Positions 47,760 through 58,724 of a stretch of 64,000 bases of DNA are shown in pieces. The number at the start of each line of letters is the position of its first letter. Within the stretch, counting starts at the first letter, position 1. Where the stretch lies: the NCBI GenBank assembly GCA_951394405.1, contig OX596336.1, positions 1,302,001 to 1,366,000 on the forward strand, read 5' to 3'. The notes under the pieces are model-generated. The model ran no database searches, was not told where the DNA came from, and saw only the letters and a program-made list of their open reading frames with translations. The stretch comes from Coprinellus micaceus (taxonomy: Eukaryota; Basidiomycota; Agaricomycetes; Agaricales; Psathyrellaceae). A program made the translations under genes and the position numbers.

Positions 47760-48400
47760 CTAAATCGCACCGTAGTTGCTGCGATCTTGTATGATTGGAG
47801 ATAGCGACCGCATATCGAGTGGCTCGCCCAACCCTGCATCGTACCACCTCATTCCGATCGAATCAAATGTTACTATAGGCCAACCGAACGCCATATAGGT
47901 AGCCATCTTTAGACTCCGGTTCTGGGAAGTTCGTCTTTCTTCAGCGACGACCTTGAAATGTAGTAATCGTAGTCCACGAGACATCCTTCAACACTGTTTT
48001 TGGCGAGTCGCTGGTATCGAATCTTGCTCGGGCTTACGTCCCCATGGAGGGCGTTGCACTTCTCCTTGAGGGCAAAAGAGCCTTTAAGCAAGCTAAACAT
48101 CAGTCGAGCTGACCCGCTCCGGCCAGGTTTCGTGATCTTGCCTTGTAAAGCGTGCTTCATGACTTCCATAAACTCCAACGCCGACTTGAAGCTCGTAAGC
48201 GGGTGTAGAACATACGGTCGTGACGAATCTGTACGTCCCCTGTATCAGAAACGGCATGTAGAAGGTACCTGAAACTTACCTCTGTTCATGGTTCCGTCGA
48301 GAGAAGAGTAAGTGGCTAACCAAGTAAAGTTTGGAATCAAGCGCGGGCTTGCTTTGGATCACTCGCACGCCCTGCTCGTGCCACTCCTCGAGGCTGGCCC
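47760..48400 (-). pseudogene. FunK1-type fungal protein kinase relic
   Basis: Conceptual translation on the minus strand gives SSRPYVLHPLTSFKSALEFM, EVMKHALQGKITKPG, then CNALHGDVSPSKIRYQR and GCLVDYDYYISR, which fit the catalytic loop (H-x-D) and the metal-binding D of fungal-type FunK1 kinases. DELPRTGV then meets a stop, while MATYMAFGWPIVTF, the segment expected to follow the R-T-G motif, lies in another frame. Upstream, LEEWHEQGVRVIQSKP and YLVSHLL may be further remnants. No start, glycine loop or complete C-lobe can be assembled, so this is scored as a pseudogene. Undetected introns could soften this verdict. Confidence 0.5.
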
Positions 48401-48545
48401 AATGTGTAGGCGAGAGAAAGGAGAAAGACTATGCAAAGCTCAATGTAATTAAACAAGACCGACACGTCCAATATATCGAATAAAGGGCCGGAAAGAGAAG
48501 GTCGGGTCGGACAATCCTCACGTTGCGTCCAACCGATCATCGCCC

Positions 48546-48685
48546 CTATTCCAAGACGCGTCTACGCGTCACCTCGTAGTCGATCATCTCGCCCTGGCCT
48601 CCGCGACGCCATGCTCGAAAGGACATGGTCTTGGTATTGACATCCCCGTGTACGGCGCCGACCTTGCCTCCGAGAAGCCAGATTG
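48546..48685 (-). pseudogene. Second FunK1-like kinase fragment
   Basis: A possible exon after an acceptor at 48686 reads AIWLLGGKVGAVHGDVNTKT, then MSFRAWRRGGQGEMIDYEVT and RRRVLE before a stop. The H-G-D-V and following D-Y lie 25 residues apart, against 26 in the neighbouring relic, so both seem to be copies of the same catalytic loop. No further kinase motif is found on either side. It may be a duplicated exon of the neighbour or part of one badly decayed gene. Confidence 0.4.
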
Positions 48686-49142
48686 CTGTTTGAGAAAAAA
48701 TAGGGAAGTTAGATGTGAGGAACTTGAGGAGAGGAGCGGCGAGTCCTTGATGAGCTCGTCATGCAGCAGAGTTATTGAGTGAATGACATCAATAGCTCGG
48801 TCTTCTCTCTTCAGACTGCGAGTCCATCTACGGCGGACGGTTAGGAGGGAGGATATCGTTGATGGGGGTAGGGAGTTAAGAAGGTCGTTTATGCATTGTA
48901 GATAGGCGCTGGTAGGTCCAGTAAGCTATTATTAATAGATTCGATTCCAAGCGAAATTTCAGTTGAAGTGCGTGTAGGTGATGGGACCAGACAAATAAAT
49001 AATTGAATAAGTAAAGGTGGCAGGTGGTGTTACAATGAGTGTTCAGCCTGGACAACGAAAGCGATGCGTTAAGGTTCCAAAGTAGATCGGAGTGTAGGAA
49101 AGTGTTCGGTGGAATGTAGTTCGGGAACAGTCAGCGAAACGA
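48686..49142. other. Intergenic, nothing further seen
   Basis: About 450 bp between the kinase fragment and the carboxylesterase stop. No feature recognised. Confidence 0.35.
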
Positions 49143-51033
49143 TTAGGGAATTGCACTGGCGATAGTATTGAGCTGAGTGAGCACCGAGAACAGCTCTGTG
49201 GTGTGTGAGCAGGTCGCATCCAGGAGGGAAGGCGATCCGAGGGTCACGCCGTCGGGGTTCTGGACATTGCCGAGCTGCACCAGAGTATCGGAGGAAGGGT
49301 TGTAGGCGGGCCATCCGACGGTCGTCAAACCAGTCGCTGGGTTCCTAGCAAACTTGGACCACGCGTTCTTCACATAGAGCGAGAGCGAGATCTCGGGGAC
49401 CGTAGGTGCAGGAGAAGTTTGCACGGATGCGAAGGTTCCAAAGATGATGGGAATGTCGGAGCCGTGGAACGCGCGTAAGTCCTGGCGAGTCGTAATCCCA
49501 GGGAAAACAGCTACAAAAATGAGTAAATTAATGTCAGTGGTCGGGGAGAGACGGGACGGTAGTTCAAGCTCAACTCACCCTGGTATTGGTATCGCCATGT
49601 CGCAACACCGTTGTTGAACCGGTCAGCTGAGGCACCGGATGCACCACAGGTGCCACCGAGCTGACTGAGGATGTCTGCACGAGCGGTGGTGATGAAGGGA
49701 GGCGCGTTCCCTCGGGCCGCAAGTTCGCCTCCGACAATAAGGGCGTCTCCCTCATGCTGCACGGTTCCCACAACGGTCGGAACCTTGAGGAAGTTGCCCG
49801 TCGTCATGCGAGTGGCCCAATCAGAGTGGATGATGATGTCTAGGACGGGGTCAGTGTGCGTTATGTGCGAGAATGCGGGGGATGTCGTACTGTCTGTCAC
49901 TAGCTTGAAGAAAATGATACCGGCGTCCTTCGCGGCCTGGATCAGGCTCGCAGCGGTCTTGCTCTTCATACATGTGAGTTGCGCAGCGTTAGCAGCTATG
50001 ACCGCGTTAGTGCACAGTTGAAAGCTGTGTAGCGGAGGCTCTCACTGTTTCCGCATCCAACAGCAGTCGCGACAGTTCCCCAAGGAGCCGAGTCGAGGGT
50101 AGGAGATCCAAGGTCACCCAAGCTGCTGATGCTGTATTGAAAAGGGAGATAAGCCGCTGAGGACATAACCAGGAGCTAGATGATGTACCTTCCGGACTGC
50201 AGGATGATACCTACGTGATTCGTAGATTGATTAGTATCATACGTGGAGTAGGTGTTAACGAGAAGGACGTACCCTTAACGGTCGTATCGGTGGGGTATGC
50301 CTGAGCCCAAATGTCAGCCGATGTGCCTCCAGCACTCTGACCCCAGATGGTAATACGGTTGGGGTCTCCTCCGAAGGCGGCGATGTTGTTCTTGACCCAG
50401 TTGATGGCAGCCTTCTGGTCGAGCAAACCGAAGTTCTGTGAAGCTGTGGAGGAGACGAGTTGTGGAGCGTTGGGTTGACCAAAGATGTTCAAGCGGTAGT
50501 TGAAGGTCACGACAATCAGATCGTCGCTGTCCCGTACGAAGTTGCGTCCATCATACACCTTGAGGTCGGTCTGGTAGCGAGGGCTCAGCATCAGCCTGAA
50601 GGACTAGTAGAACGGCGAAACGTACCGCTCCGAACTGGAATCCTCCTCCATAGATCCAAATCAATACGGCCGTGTTCTGGGGCCGGGCAGTCGAAGGCGC
50701 CCAAATGTTGAGGGTCAAGCAGTCTTCCCCCTCGGTAAGAGCTTCGTCCTGGTGGGCGAATTGCAGGTAGTAGTCCGTCGTCAACGTAGTGAGTTGGTAG
50801 CAGCTCTTGCCGTAGGCCGTCGTGGTCAGCGTCGAGGTTCGAGCCGGAGGCGTAAACGGCGTCTCCCACCTCCCCGCGGTTGCGAACGGGATCCCCAACC
50901 ACTGTCGGACGCGAGGCAAGACTAGAGATCCAGCGACCTTCCCTTGGGCCGTCGTAACGGTCAGGCCCTGTCCAGCAGCGGTGGTGGCGAAGAGAGAGCT
51001 GAGGAAAGCCAACACAAGCGTGGATGTGTACAT
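49143..51033 (-). CDS. Secreted type-B carboxylesterase/lipase
   Basis: This alpha/beta-hydrolase hydrolyses carboxylic esters outside the cell. The start at 51033 gives a signal peptide ([20 protein letters not shown]). Family segments follow: [47 protein letters not shown] (oxyanion hole), [54 protein letters not shown] (nucleophile Ser), [11 protein letters not shown] (acidic residue) and [14 protein letters not shown] (catalytic His). The chain ends LNTIASAIP, with TAA at 49143-49145. About seven exons. The triad is complete. A minus-strand ATAAATA at 51101-51110 could be its TATA element. Confidence 0.88.
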
Positions 51034-53161
51034 CGTTGCCTGCGTCAACTGGTACCGCCGATGGGGAGAGGATGGGGTGTGTTGAGCGCTGATTGGGGGC
51101 GGGTATTTATGTGATCAGAACCCATTCGAGGAACCATCTGCGAAATACCAAAAAATCTGAGCTCATTGAGGGGATCGGCTCGCGTGGTCCACAAGGGGAA
51201 AAGAACTGAAAGCGCCATTGCCTGTTTCATGGTAGAATCCTATAAGCGGTTAATCCACGGATACTCCAGAACCCTCCACAGGACTGGTACGCTCTGATGC
51301 AAGCGGAATGGCACCAGTGCCTGACAAGATTGGGCAGATTACGGGTAGCATTCGCCACACGGGACGATGATGCTCGTCTTGGTGCGTTGAATCGACATAT
51401 CTAGGTTGTGTCAATTCCATGAGAGAGTTTGTCCTGAACGGAGGCCGGAAATCGGACTTTCAGTATACGGTGGGCGTCCGTTAGGCCTTTAGGTGTCGAT
51501 CTCGTAAGAGAAGCTCACGCGGTGGACATGTTCTCTTCGCAGAACAAGATGTAGACGGAAGTTTTGGTTGCCCCGCGATTCCGAGCGCCGTGCGTGCGCG
51601 GAACAGAGCGATCGACGCACGTGAGGGGCCACATGGGGAGGGTACTGGCAGGTTGGCACTCTGGGCGTCTAATTTCTTTCCAAGGCGACCTGGTTTCCCT
51701 ACGGATCCCTGTCAAGGTGCACAGACAGCTCTTCCTATCGGAAGGTAGCCGAATCGGTGAAGGTCACGTTGGCGTCAGTGCTCTGAAGTCGGAGATGATC
51801 AACGTACCCGCCAAGAGACACCATGCGTTACGTTGGTAGGCGCGCGCAGCTGCCGATATGATGGCGGGCTCCCACAACAGATGGTCCCTATCAACGGCTG
51901 ACTATAGACGAGATGCCTCTTGCTCCTCTGGCATTTGGATTCGGCGGCCATCGTCGCTGTGCTTGCTGTATCATTGAAAGCTATCCTCTACATCCTCTTG
52001 GGGGCTACCTAGTTTCTCCGAAATTGTGGACATCGGGAATTGTGGTGCGGCCATTTAGATCGTGCTCTTGTTCTTGAACCAATCAATTAACGACACTATC
52101 GAGTTCTATTGCAGGGTGTGCCTTTCTTCCACAGTTCGCGAAGCGCTCGTCCTTCCTTTCCCGGGTAGTACGGATCGATGAATTGCCAGGTCCTGTGAAT
52201 TTATTCAATTGTCCGTACGCACGGAAGGGCCACTCGTACCCGGAATTCCGGTGGAACAGCCATTCGCATGCTCAAGGGGCGCACCTGAAGGAGTAGTCGG
52301 GCTGGAATACGGTTCCTGTGGTATGTCAGGACCCACAGCCCCAGAGCTTTGGTATGAGGAAAGCAACTTCGCTCATTTGTTGCCTCCAACCTGGCCTTCA
52401 CTGGCGCTTCTAATCAGAAGCCTTCTCGTCGTACGTACATGCACCCCAACTTTTGTCACGACAGATGTATGGATGCCTTGCGACCGTCAGAAGCGACGAA
52501 GTCAAGGTGAGCACTTCCTTGGTGAAAGGCGCGATGGCTTGGGCGCTATTCTGTGTGTAGGGCTAGACCCACCTAGACGGTAGTCTTTCTCTTCCGTTCC
52601 TTGAATACTTCAGGTACATTAACCATTCCATACTCTCTAGTATCCAGCCACAGGAACCCGTGCTTACCGCTGGCTTTTCCAGGCCATCGGCACGATCCTC
52701 TTTGACGTTCATCAAGCTTGATCAAGGGGAAATAGGCCTTTGCTTGCGGTCGGAGTTTTTGTGCCGCCTTAAGGTGTAAATGAGGTGTGTCGGGTACAGT
52801 CGCCTTGCTGTAGAGGTTGAGTCTCAATTGAATGAAGTTGGCCATGGGTCTTCAAATGATGTCGTGCCTTTCACAGTATTCCGGTGTGGGACGGGCTTGG
52901 TTGGTGCACTCCTCTCCTGGGCTTTCAGCTGGTGGCATTGGCAAGACCCGAAAGGTACGGGCCTAGCCCCTCCTTTCTCCATGGTGTCTTGAACGACGCC
53001 ATTGGCCACCTTTCGCAAGTCGTTATGGCATTGAAGAGCCAGAAGCGAAGTCGGGAGTCAATGAAGCGAGTCTCTCTTCTTTGTCCTGGGAATGGTCTTA
53101 AGCAAGGAAGTGGGCGCCGAGACTCCAGAGCTGGGGCCAACCCGAAAGTCCAAGGAGTAAG
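51034..53161. other. 2.1-kb intergenic stretch, no clear gene
   Basis: Frames are short. A 90-codon minus-strand frame at 52573-52845 (starting MANFIQLRLNLYSKATVPDT) is the most protein-like one but has no recognised domain and no supporting context. No repeat seen. Confidence 0.4.
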
Positions 53162-53824
53162 ATGGCGAACATTGGCAAGGTGTGTGTGTGATGCTATTTT
53201 TCTTCTCCAATTCACCCACGGTCCCGCCAGTACCGGTTCGTTCCTGCAGGGAACGTTGAATGGAGACTATTTCCCAGCCGAGTGAGAAAGGGACAAGATA
53301 AATTGAAAGACCCCGACGATGAGTACACCCTGACGGCCAACGGCGAGATATCGCCCTCCAGAGATGACTTCCTGCCCCCACCGGTATCAGAGGTCGATCA
53401 TCGGGATGCGTGGTGGTTTGAAGACGGTGCAGAGGTAAAGACAAGCCACGCTGTGAAGTCGAGGACTCTAGACTGATCGACCTTTGCGTAGACCCTGAGC
53501 CAGGCGGTTATCGAAGCAGATCCACAGGGCGATACGCGGCCTCCGACGCCGACGTCGCCAGCATCCGAGTTTGCCGCATTGCCTAATTATGAGCTTGTTG
53601 TCGCGAGGATACGAAGAATGAAGGAGCGAGGTCTACAATGGGTGAACAAGAGGAGCAGTGAACCCGGCGCAGTCCATGCCGCGTCATCCTCCAGACCGCC
53701 TCCCGTTAGCCGCCCGATGCCCCTTCGACGTCGGTGCAAGGTGTACAGCAGTATGGGGGAGAGGGATAGAGATCCGGGTTACAGTAGTTACAGGGCTGGA
53801 GTGTCGCTGGCTCTCATTGTATGA
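53162..53824 (+). CDS. Hypothetical 184-residue protein
   Basis: I do not recognise this protein. Three exons (53162-53179, 53231-53434, 53492-53824) join in frame across two canonical GT-AG introns, and an in-frame stop lies upstream, so the start at 53162 is well placed. The first exon holds only six codons (MANIGK). The chain continues YRFVPAGNVEWRLFPSRVRK, DPDDEYTLTANGEISPSRDD, DHRDAWWFEDGAE and a Pro/Thr stretch (TRPPTPTSPASEF), then a basic helical segment (ELVVARIRRMKERGLQWVNK) and a basic, Ser-rich end. No signal peptide or membrane helix. Support rests on the intron joins and the protein-like composition. Confidence 0.5.
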
Positions 53825-54150
53825 GAGAAAGAGGTGGTATCAATGATCTTGTGACCTTCGAGTCTTTATGGGCCGAAACGTGCCCCGATTTTGACCTGGT
53901 GGACCGAACATGTGTTGAGATTCTTTTGCTCTCTGCTTCTACCTTCTCTTTCATCTCCCCATCCCCCATTCTCCCTCCTTGTCCTGCGTGCTGGTCGTGA
54001 AGAAACGCGCCAAGGTTGTGGCAGCTGGCCCCCATCTTGGTCGTCGCTTCTCTTCGTAAGAATATCCCACTTTCTGTATTTAATCCGGCCAGCCCCAGGT
54101 TTACGGTGACGAGTCACAGATACGACCAGCGCACCTTCTTCCTCTCGTCG

Positions 54151-56115
54151 ATGAGCGTTCGGTGGGGCACTAAATGGGATCCAGAGCCGAGGAGTCATGA
54201 CTTGGAGGACGCCGAGGAGGGATGGACGCTGGTCAACAGGAAGGAGTGGTGGCAAACACCTCTCGGCACTGCATCTTGGACTTCCGATGGTGACAGCGCC
54301 AAAGGTCGAATCGCCCCACCCTTGTTCTATCGCCTCTCAGTCTCAGAGCCCGCCACGAGCCCACCATTCAAGTCGGAAGATCTCTCCCTGAACCCGGACC
54401 ACTTGGCGTGCAAGTTAGCGGAAGATGCTCTCGCTTCTTACGAACGAGATGTTGGCTTTGGCTTCTCTGCCTACCCGGACATCGACCGCAGTACCTGCAG
54501 GATGGCTTTCCCCTTCGAACCGTCCAGCAATTCGAAGGAGCAAGCGAGGCGGATGGTTAGGCTGGTTGCGTTGAAGCGGTGGATCCAGTTGGTGAAGGAG
54601 GAACAAGAGGAGTGCCCACCGCCCTTGGATAACGAGGACTCTCTGTCTAGCTCATTGACGGACTCGACATGTACGAAAGCCCGCTCTCCAGTCCCCATAA
54701 ACCGCTCACTGTCGTCCCTAGACTCGGAGAACTCTGGGGATTTCTTCGCCATGCCAGCAACACCAGTCTCCAAAGCTTCTTATGCCAACGTGCTGTTGAA
54801 GAACGTCTCACCCAGCAGCAGTGTGACCGACGAATCGCCCATAGCCACGCCCTCCAAGCAGCTCAGCCCCTTTGCCTCTTCCTTTGTTCCCAGCAGCGCA
54901 GAAGCCACGGGTCTCTCCAGCTTTACGTTTCCGACGCTGAACCCACCTAACAAGTCAACTACCAGGCTTACCACGGTGAAGATCAAGAAAGACGAACAAG
55001 GCTTCTTCACTGATGTGCAGCTCGCTGAAGACGTCGGGCCCAAGTCCCCGCTCCCCTCATTCCTTCAACAGCCCAGTCCCCGTCGCCGCACTCGGACATC
55101 GAAGACGCGGGAAATGGTCGACCGCCTCCGGGCGGATAACTTGACCGCGAAGTGCATCAGCCTCAGCCCCAGTCCCGACGCTCATTGTGACCTGAGGCCG
55201 AGTATCCAACCGAGGCTCACCGTCTCAGAAGATGGGGGAGATCGCGATCGCGAATCCAATCTTTCGACACCTTCGCAAGATGATGAGGACGAGGGATGGA
55301 TGTGCGTCGGCATCAAAGCACCTGAGCCTTCACCCTCACCTTCACCGTCAAAGGCAAAGCGTGCTCGCGATATGCTACTTGCGTTGACTCGCAGGATGAC
55401 GACGGAGTCCGCGTCGTCCGAGCCGTCTTCCACCAAAGACGATTCTCCTGCCCATGCGATCAAGAGGCCGGCGTCCACCAACTACGCGGCTCCTAACAAC
55501 GACGGATGGATTGAAGGCCTCCCTCCCTCCGAGTCTCCCAAGCCCATCCCGCCACGGTCTTCATCCACCAAGCCAGTGCCTTCAAACTCCACTACGAAAC
55601 CCCCTCCCCCTCCAAGGAAGAAGCAACACTACTCCACCAAGTCCTCATCAACCGCGAGCTCCAACGTTCCTTCTCTCCTCCCCAGCCCAACCCACGCCTC
55701 CTTCCCCACCGGACCTTCGCCTTACATGGGACCCGTTCCTATGTTAAGTCCTCCACCAGCGCAGTTTGCGTTCAACGTCGCCCCTACCCCACCTGTACCC
55801 ATACCTGCCATCCCCTTCTTCTTTGGTCCCGTAGCCCCAGTCCCCCCGCCTCCAATGGGGTATCCACTTCCAATGCATTCCCATCCCCATTCTCTGCCGC
55901 AGGTGGGGCCCTATTCGCCGCCAGCTGTTGCTTTCATGCCGCCGGGTCCCTTCATCCCGGTACCGATGCATCCCATGTCGGGCTATGCCGCTGTCGTCGC
56001 AGGAGCAGGGCCTAATCTACCTATACCAGGGAAGATGGGTGGGATGTATCATGGCCCAGGGGTGTGGAACCAAGGACAGAAGAATCAGCCATGGTCGACT
56101 TTTGGCAAGGCGTGA
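54151..56115 (+). CDS. Large Ser/Pro-rich hypothetical protein, single exon
   Basis: One exon of 654 codons from ATG 54151 (MSVRWGTKWDPEPRSHDLED). The N-terminal 160 residues look folded: EEGWTLVNRKEWWQTPLGTA, HLACKLAEDALASYERDVGF and a helix ARRMVRLVALKRWIQLVKEE. The middle is Ser/Thr/Pro-rich, with several short acidic motifs of the type DEGWMCVG and DDGWIEGL that recall the first EEGWTLV. The last 130 residues are rich in Pro, Met and Gly (VPMLSPPPAQFAFNV, FFFGPVAPVPPPPMGYPLPM). Disordered, low-complexity ends like these are common in RNA-binding or signalling scaffolds, but I assign no function. A long 3' region of about 670 bp follows. Confidence 0.7.
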   Translation: MSVRWGTKWDPEPRSHDLEDAEEGWTLVNRKEWWQTPLGTASWTSDGDSAKGRIAPPLFYRLSVSEPATSPPFKSEDLSLNPDHLACKLAEDALASYERDVGFGFSAYPDIDRSTCRMAFPFEPSSNSKEQARRMVRLVALKRWIQLVKEEQEECPPPLDNEDSLSSSLTDSTCTKARSPVPINRSLSSLDSENSGDFFAMPATPVSKASYANVLLKNVSPSSSVTDESPIATPSKQLSPFASSFVPSSAEATGLSSFTFPTLNPPNKSTTRLTTVKIKKDEQGFFTDVQLAEDVGPKSPLPSFLQQPSPRRRTRTSKTREMVDRLRADNLTAKCISLSPSPDAHCDLRPSIQPRLTVSEDGGDRDRESNLSTPSQDDEDEGWMCVGIKAPEPSPSPSPSKAKRARDMLLALTRRMTTESASSEPSSTKDDSPAHAIKRPASTNYAAPNNDGWIEGLPPSESPKPIPPRSSSTKPVPSNSTTKPPPPPRKKQHYSTKSSSTASSNVPSLLPSPTHASFPTGPSPYMGPVPMLSPPPAQFAFNVAPTPPVPIPAIPFFFGPVAPVPPPPMGYPLPMHSHPHSLPQVGPYSPPAVAFMPPGPFIPVPMHPMSGYAAVVAGAGPNLPIPGKMGGMYHGPGVWNQGQKNQPWSTFGKA

Positions 56116-56790
56116 ACTCCGCTTCGCGCGTCATGTATAGGGCTTTTGGCCCTCCCTCATAGGATCCCTTCGCGTGGCCCTGTTCATATTTATGCAATCT
56201 CCGTACCTGCATGCCTTCTCCTCTCTCTGTGATGACATGTATATGCCTTTCCATCCATTCACGTTTTCTCCCTTCCTTCTGTGACTTATTTTTTGTGCAT
56301 CAAATGGACTTCCGTCTCCTCTTGTTATTCCCCTTCTCGTTCTCTATTTCTTGGTCTGTGACTTCTATTGACGACTAGTTGTATCAATGCCCCATCGCAT
56401 CCTTCGTTTATTCTTTATTCTGGCTGCGCGTTGAATTCGTTTCCGCCATGTTCTCCCTCTCATCAGTCTTCTTATTTTGTCCTTTATGTCACCGGTGTCT
56501 CTGTTCCTCCTCTGTTCCTCCCTGTCTTGTCATATTTTCGTTCCGTCCCATCTCACATAACACCACAACACTGCATTACATTCACCTCTGTCATCCTCAT
56601 CGACATCGTCCTTTGTTTTCCTTGTACGCCGTAAATACGCAAGTAGGTAGTTTGTAGTGTAGATAAGTAGTTACATAGTCTGTCTCTCTTTCCTCTCTCT
56701 ATCGAACAATGCCGTTTATCGTTTTTGTCTTTTCTTCCTTGTCCCCTCTCGCCCCCCCGCTCGCGACTCGCCCGCTGTTCGGGCGATGGA
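56116..56790. other. Pyrimidine-rich convergent 3' region
   Basis: About 675 bp, T- and C-rich on the + strand throughout, between two convergent stops. Open frames here reflect composition. No gene supported. Confidence 0.4.
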
Positions 56791-57585
56791 TCATGGCATC
56801 GCTCGTGGATGCGCGAAAGCTCGAATGGGGGATCCGTCTACACCCTCAATCTTCAACGGAATCATGTTCACACTCCAATGTCCACTTGGGTCGGCTTTGA
56901 GAAGTCGATCGAGCCTGGTAAGGTTCTCAGCGATGAGTCTATCCGCTCCAAGCAGGATCTCGTGGAACGCATATCCATCCACGCCTCCCTCGTCGTTGTA
57001 TGGCGTCTCGTCCGGGTTGGGTGTATCGGATCCAAATAACTTTATCTTTGACGACACAGAGGCGAGGCGCTGGGATATTGAGGAGGAAAAGTAAGGGTGA
57101 GAGAAAAAGGTTGTGGGGTCGAACGATTCGGTGGAAGAGGAAGAAGGGTAACGAGATATCGACCATCCTGTATGCACAAGGAGCATTGAATAGTCGCCAC
57201 TGTCAACGCATCCACTTAGGCTCGCACTGGTCTTCTCCCTGGCCGACGCGCCCCAAGCCTGTTCGAGATCGTCCCACTCAAGCTTCCTCCTGTCCTCCAC
57301 CTCCATCGTCCCGCCTCGCGTTAGATCGACAACCAGCGCCCGTCCGCACAGCTCCTCCAGCGCAATCTGATCTATCGTCCTTCCTCCTTCGATGAAATGA
57401 GCTGGGGCGTCGATGTGCGTTCCAGTATGCGTTCCGAGGCGCAGGCCATGCACGGTGTATCCATCCTTCTCGATTGTCGCGTGTGAGGTGATATGTAGTG
57501 GTGGGTCTCCCGGATAGATCGTACAGGGCGTTATTCGTAATGAGAGCGGGAGCGTGAGATCGATTATTTGACTCTTGGATGTCAT
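56791..57585 (-). CDS. Cyclase-family (kynurenine formamidase-like) metal hydrolase, copy 1
   Basis: An intronless frame of 264 aa. The cyclase (PF04199-type) fold includes bacterial kynurenine formamidases and isatin hydrolases. The metal-binding motif is seen as LGTHTGTHIDAPAHFIEGGR (H-x-G-T-H-x-D-x-x-x-H). Other family segments are IIDLTLPLSLRITPCTIYPG, ALVVDLTRGG, SMLLVHTGW and KIKLFGSDTPNPDETPY, with H-E-I-L-L nearby. It is about 75% similar by eye to the divergent copy starting at 57942. The C-terminus is IEGVDGSPIRAFAHPRAMP. Cytosolic, since no signal peptide is visible. The substrate is unknown; tryptophan catabolism is one possibility. Confidence 0.85.
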   Translation of the reverse strand: MTSKSQIIDLTLPLSLRITPCTIYPGDPPLHITSHATIEKDGYTVHGLRLGTHTGTHIDAPAHFIEGGRTIDQIALEELCGRALVVDLTRGGTMEVEDRRKLEWDDLEQAWGASAREKTSASLSGCVDSGDYSMLLVHTGWSISRYPSSSSTESFDPTTFFSHPYFSSSISQRLASVSSKIKLFGSDTPNPDETPYNDEGGVDGYAFHEILLGADRLIAENLTRLDRLLKADPSGHWSVNMIPLKIEGVDGSPIRAFAHPRAMP

Positions 57586-57941
57586 TTCAAGTGTTCGAGG
57601 TCGTCGTCCAGAGCCAAGCAGGATTCCACGCGATCGAAGCGCTGTTCGATGACATCAGCGGAAGCTAAATGGGAAGGCGAGCCCCTATTATGAATTGAAC
57701 CTACTGGAAGAGAAGGGAGTGGGTAGTAGTAGGCAACTTTTAAGTATCCAGGTTATGTGAGTAGGTCATAGAAGCCAACGTCGGCGAAAACGGAGGAACA
57801 TCGGCGCCGCCTTGCCTTCCCAATTCAACGCACAAGGTGATCCATCAGATAAAGCCTTGCTCACAGCAACAAGAAACGGAACTGCGACTTATTCTCGACG
57901 ACCGCCTCTGCCTTTTCGTACCGAACGACGCAACAAACTCA
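57586..57941. promoter_or_regulatory. Bidirectional promoter region between the two cyclase genes
   Basis: The 356 bp between the two divergent starts must carry both promoters. No clear TATA seen. Confidence 0.4.
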
Positions 57942-58724
57942 ATGACGTCCAGTTCCCATATACTCGACCTTACGCTTCCCCTCTCCATGCGCACAACGCC
58001 CTCCACCGTCTACCCTGGGCACCCCTCGGTCGATATTGCCTCACACGCAACCGTCGCAAAGGACGGGTACACCGTGCACAGTGTGCACTTTGGGACACAC
58101 GCAGGGACCCACATAGATGCCCCGTCTCACTTCGTGGAGGGTGGACGCCCAATAGATCAAATTGGGTTAGAGGAGCTTCGTGGACGGGCGCTAATCGTTG
58201 ATCTGACGCGAGGTGGGACGGTGGGGGTGAAGGACAGGCAAAAGTTCGAATGGGAAGACCTAGAGGCGGCTTGGGAGTCCTCTCATCCAGGCGATAGTCT
58301 CAGTAACCACGTCAACAGCGGGATATACTCGATGCTTCTTATCCATACCGGATGGTCTTTATCTCGGTTCCCCTCCCCCTCTTCCACCAACTTCGACCCC
58401 GCGACCTTCTTCGCTCACCCATACTTCTCCGTATCCATCGCCCAGCGACTCGTATCTTCATCTTCAAAGATAAAGCTATTCGGAATGGACATCCCTAATC
58501 CTGACGAAACGCCATACGGCGGCATAGGAGGCGAGGAGGGATACATATTTCATAAAGTTCTGCTTGGTGGTGATGGGCTCATCGCTGAGAACCTCACAGG
58601 GCTGGACCAGCTTCTCAAGGCCGATCCTGGTGGAGAGTGGGTTGTCAATCTGATTCCGCTGAAAATCGAGGGTGTAGATGGGTCACCTATCCGAGCTTTC
58701 GCGTATCGACGAGAGACTTCGTAA
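57942..58724 (+). CDS. Cyclase-family metal hydrolase, copy 2
   Basis: An intronless frame of 260 aa, MTSSSHILDLTLPLSMRTTP onward, using the ATG at 57942 because homology to copy 1 begins exactly there. The metal motif is FGTHAGTHIDAPSHFVEGGR. Further matches to copy 1 are LIVDLTRGGTVGVKDRQKFE, SMLLIHTGWSLSRFPSPSS, KIKLFGMDIPNPDETPYGG and LIPLKIEGVDGSPIRAFAYR. All metal ligands are kept, so both copies should be active. The two copies lie head to head, which implies an inverted duplication followed by divergence. Confidence 0.85.
   Translation: MTSSSHILDLTLPLSMRTTPSTVYPGHPSVDIASHATVAKDGYTVHSVHFGTHAGTHIDAPSHFVEGGRPIDQIGLEELRGRALIVDLTRGGTVGVKDRQKFEWEDLEAAWESSHPGDSLSNHVNSGIYSMLLIHTGWSLSRFPSPSSTNFDPATFFAHPYFSVSIAQRLVSSSSKIKLFGMDIPNPDETPYGGIGGEEGYIFHKVLLGGDGLIAENLTGLDQLLKADPGGEWVVNLIPLKIEGVDGSPIRAFAYRRETS

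Noticed and set aside
52573..52845. A 90-codon minus-strand frame as a gene
   Set aside because: No domain, no splice support and no neighbour context; it is mentioned only as the best frame in that gap.
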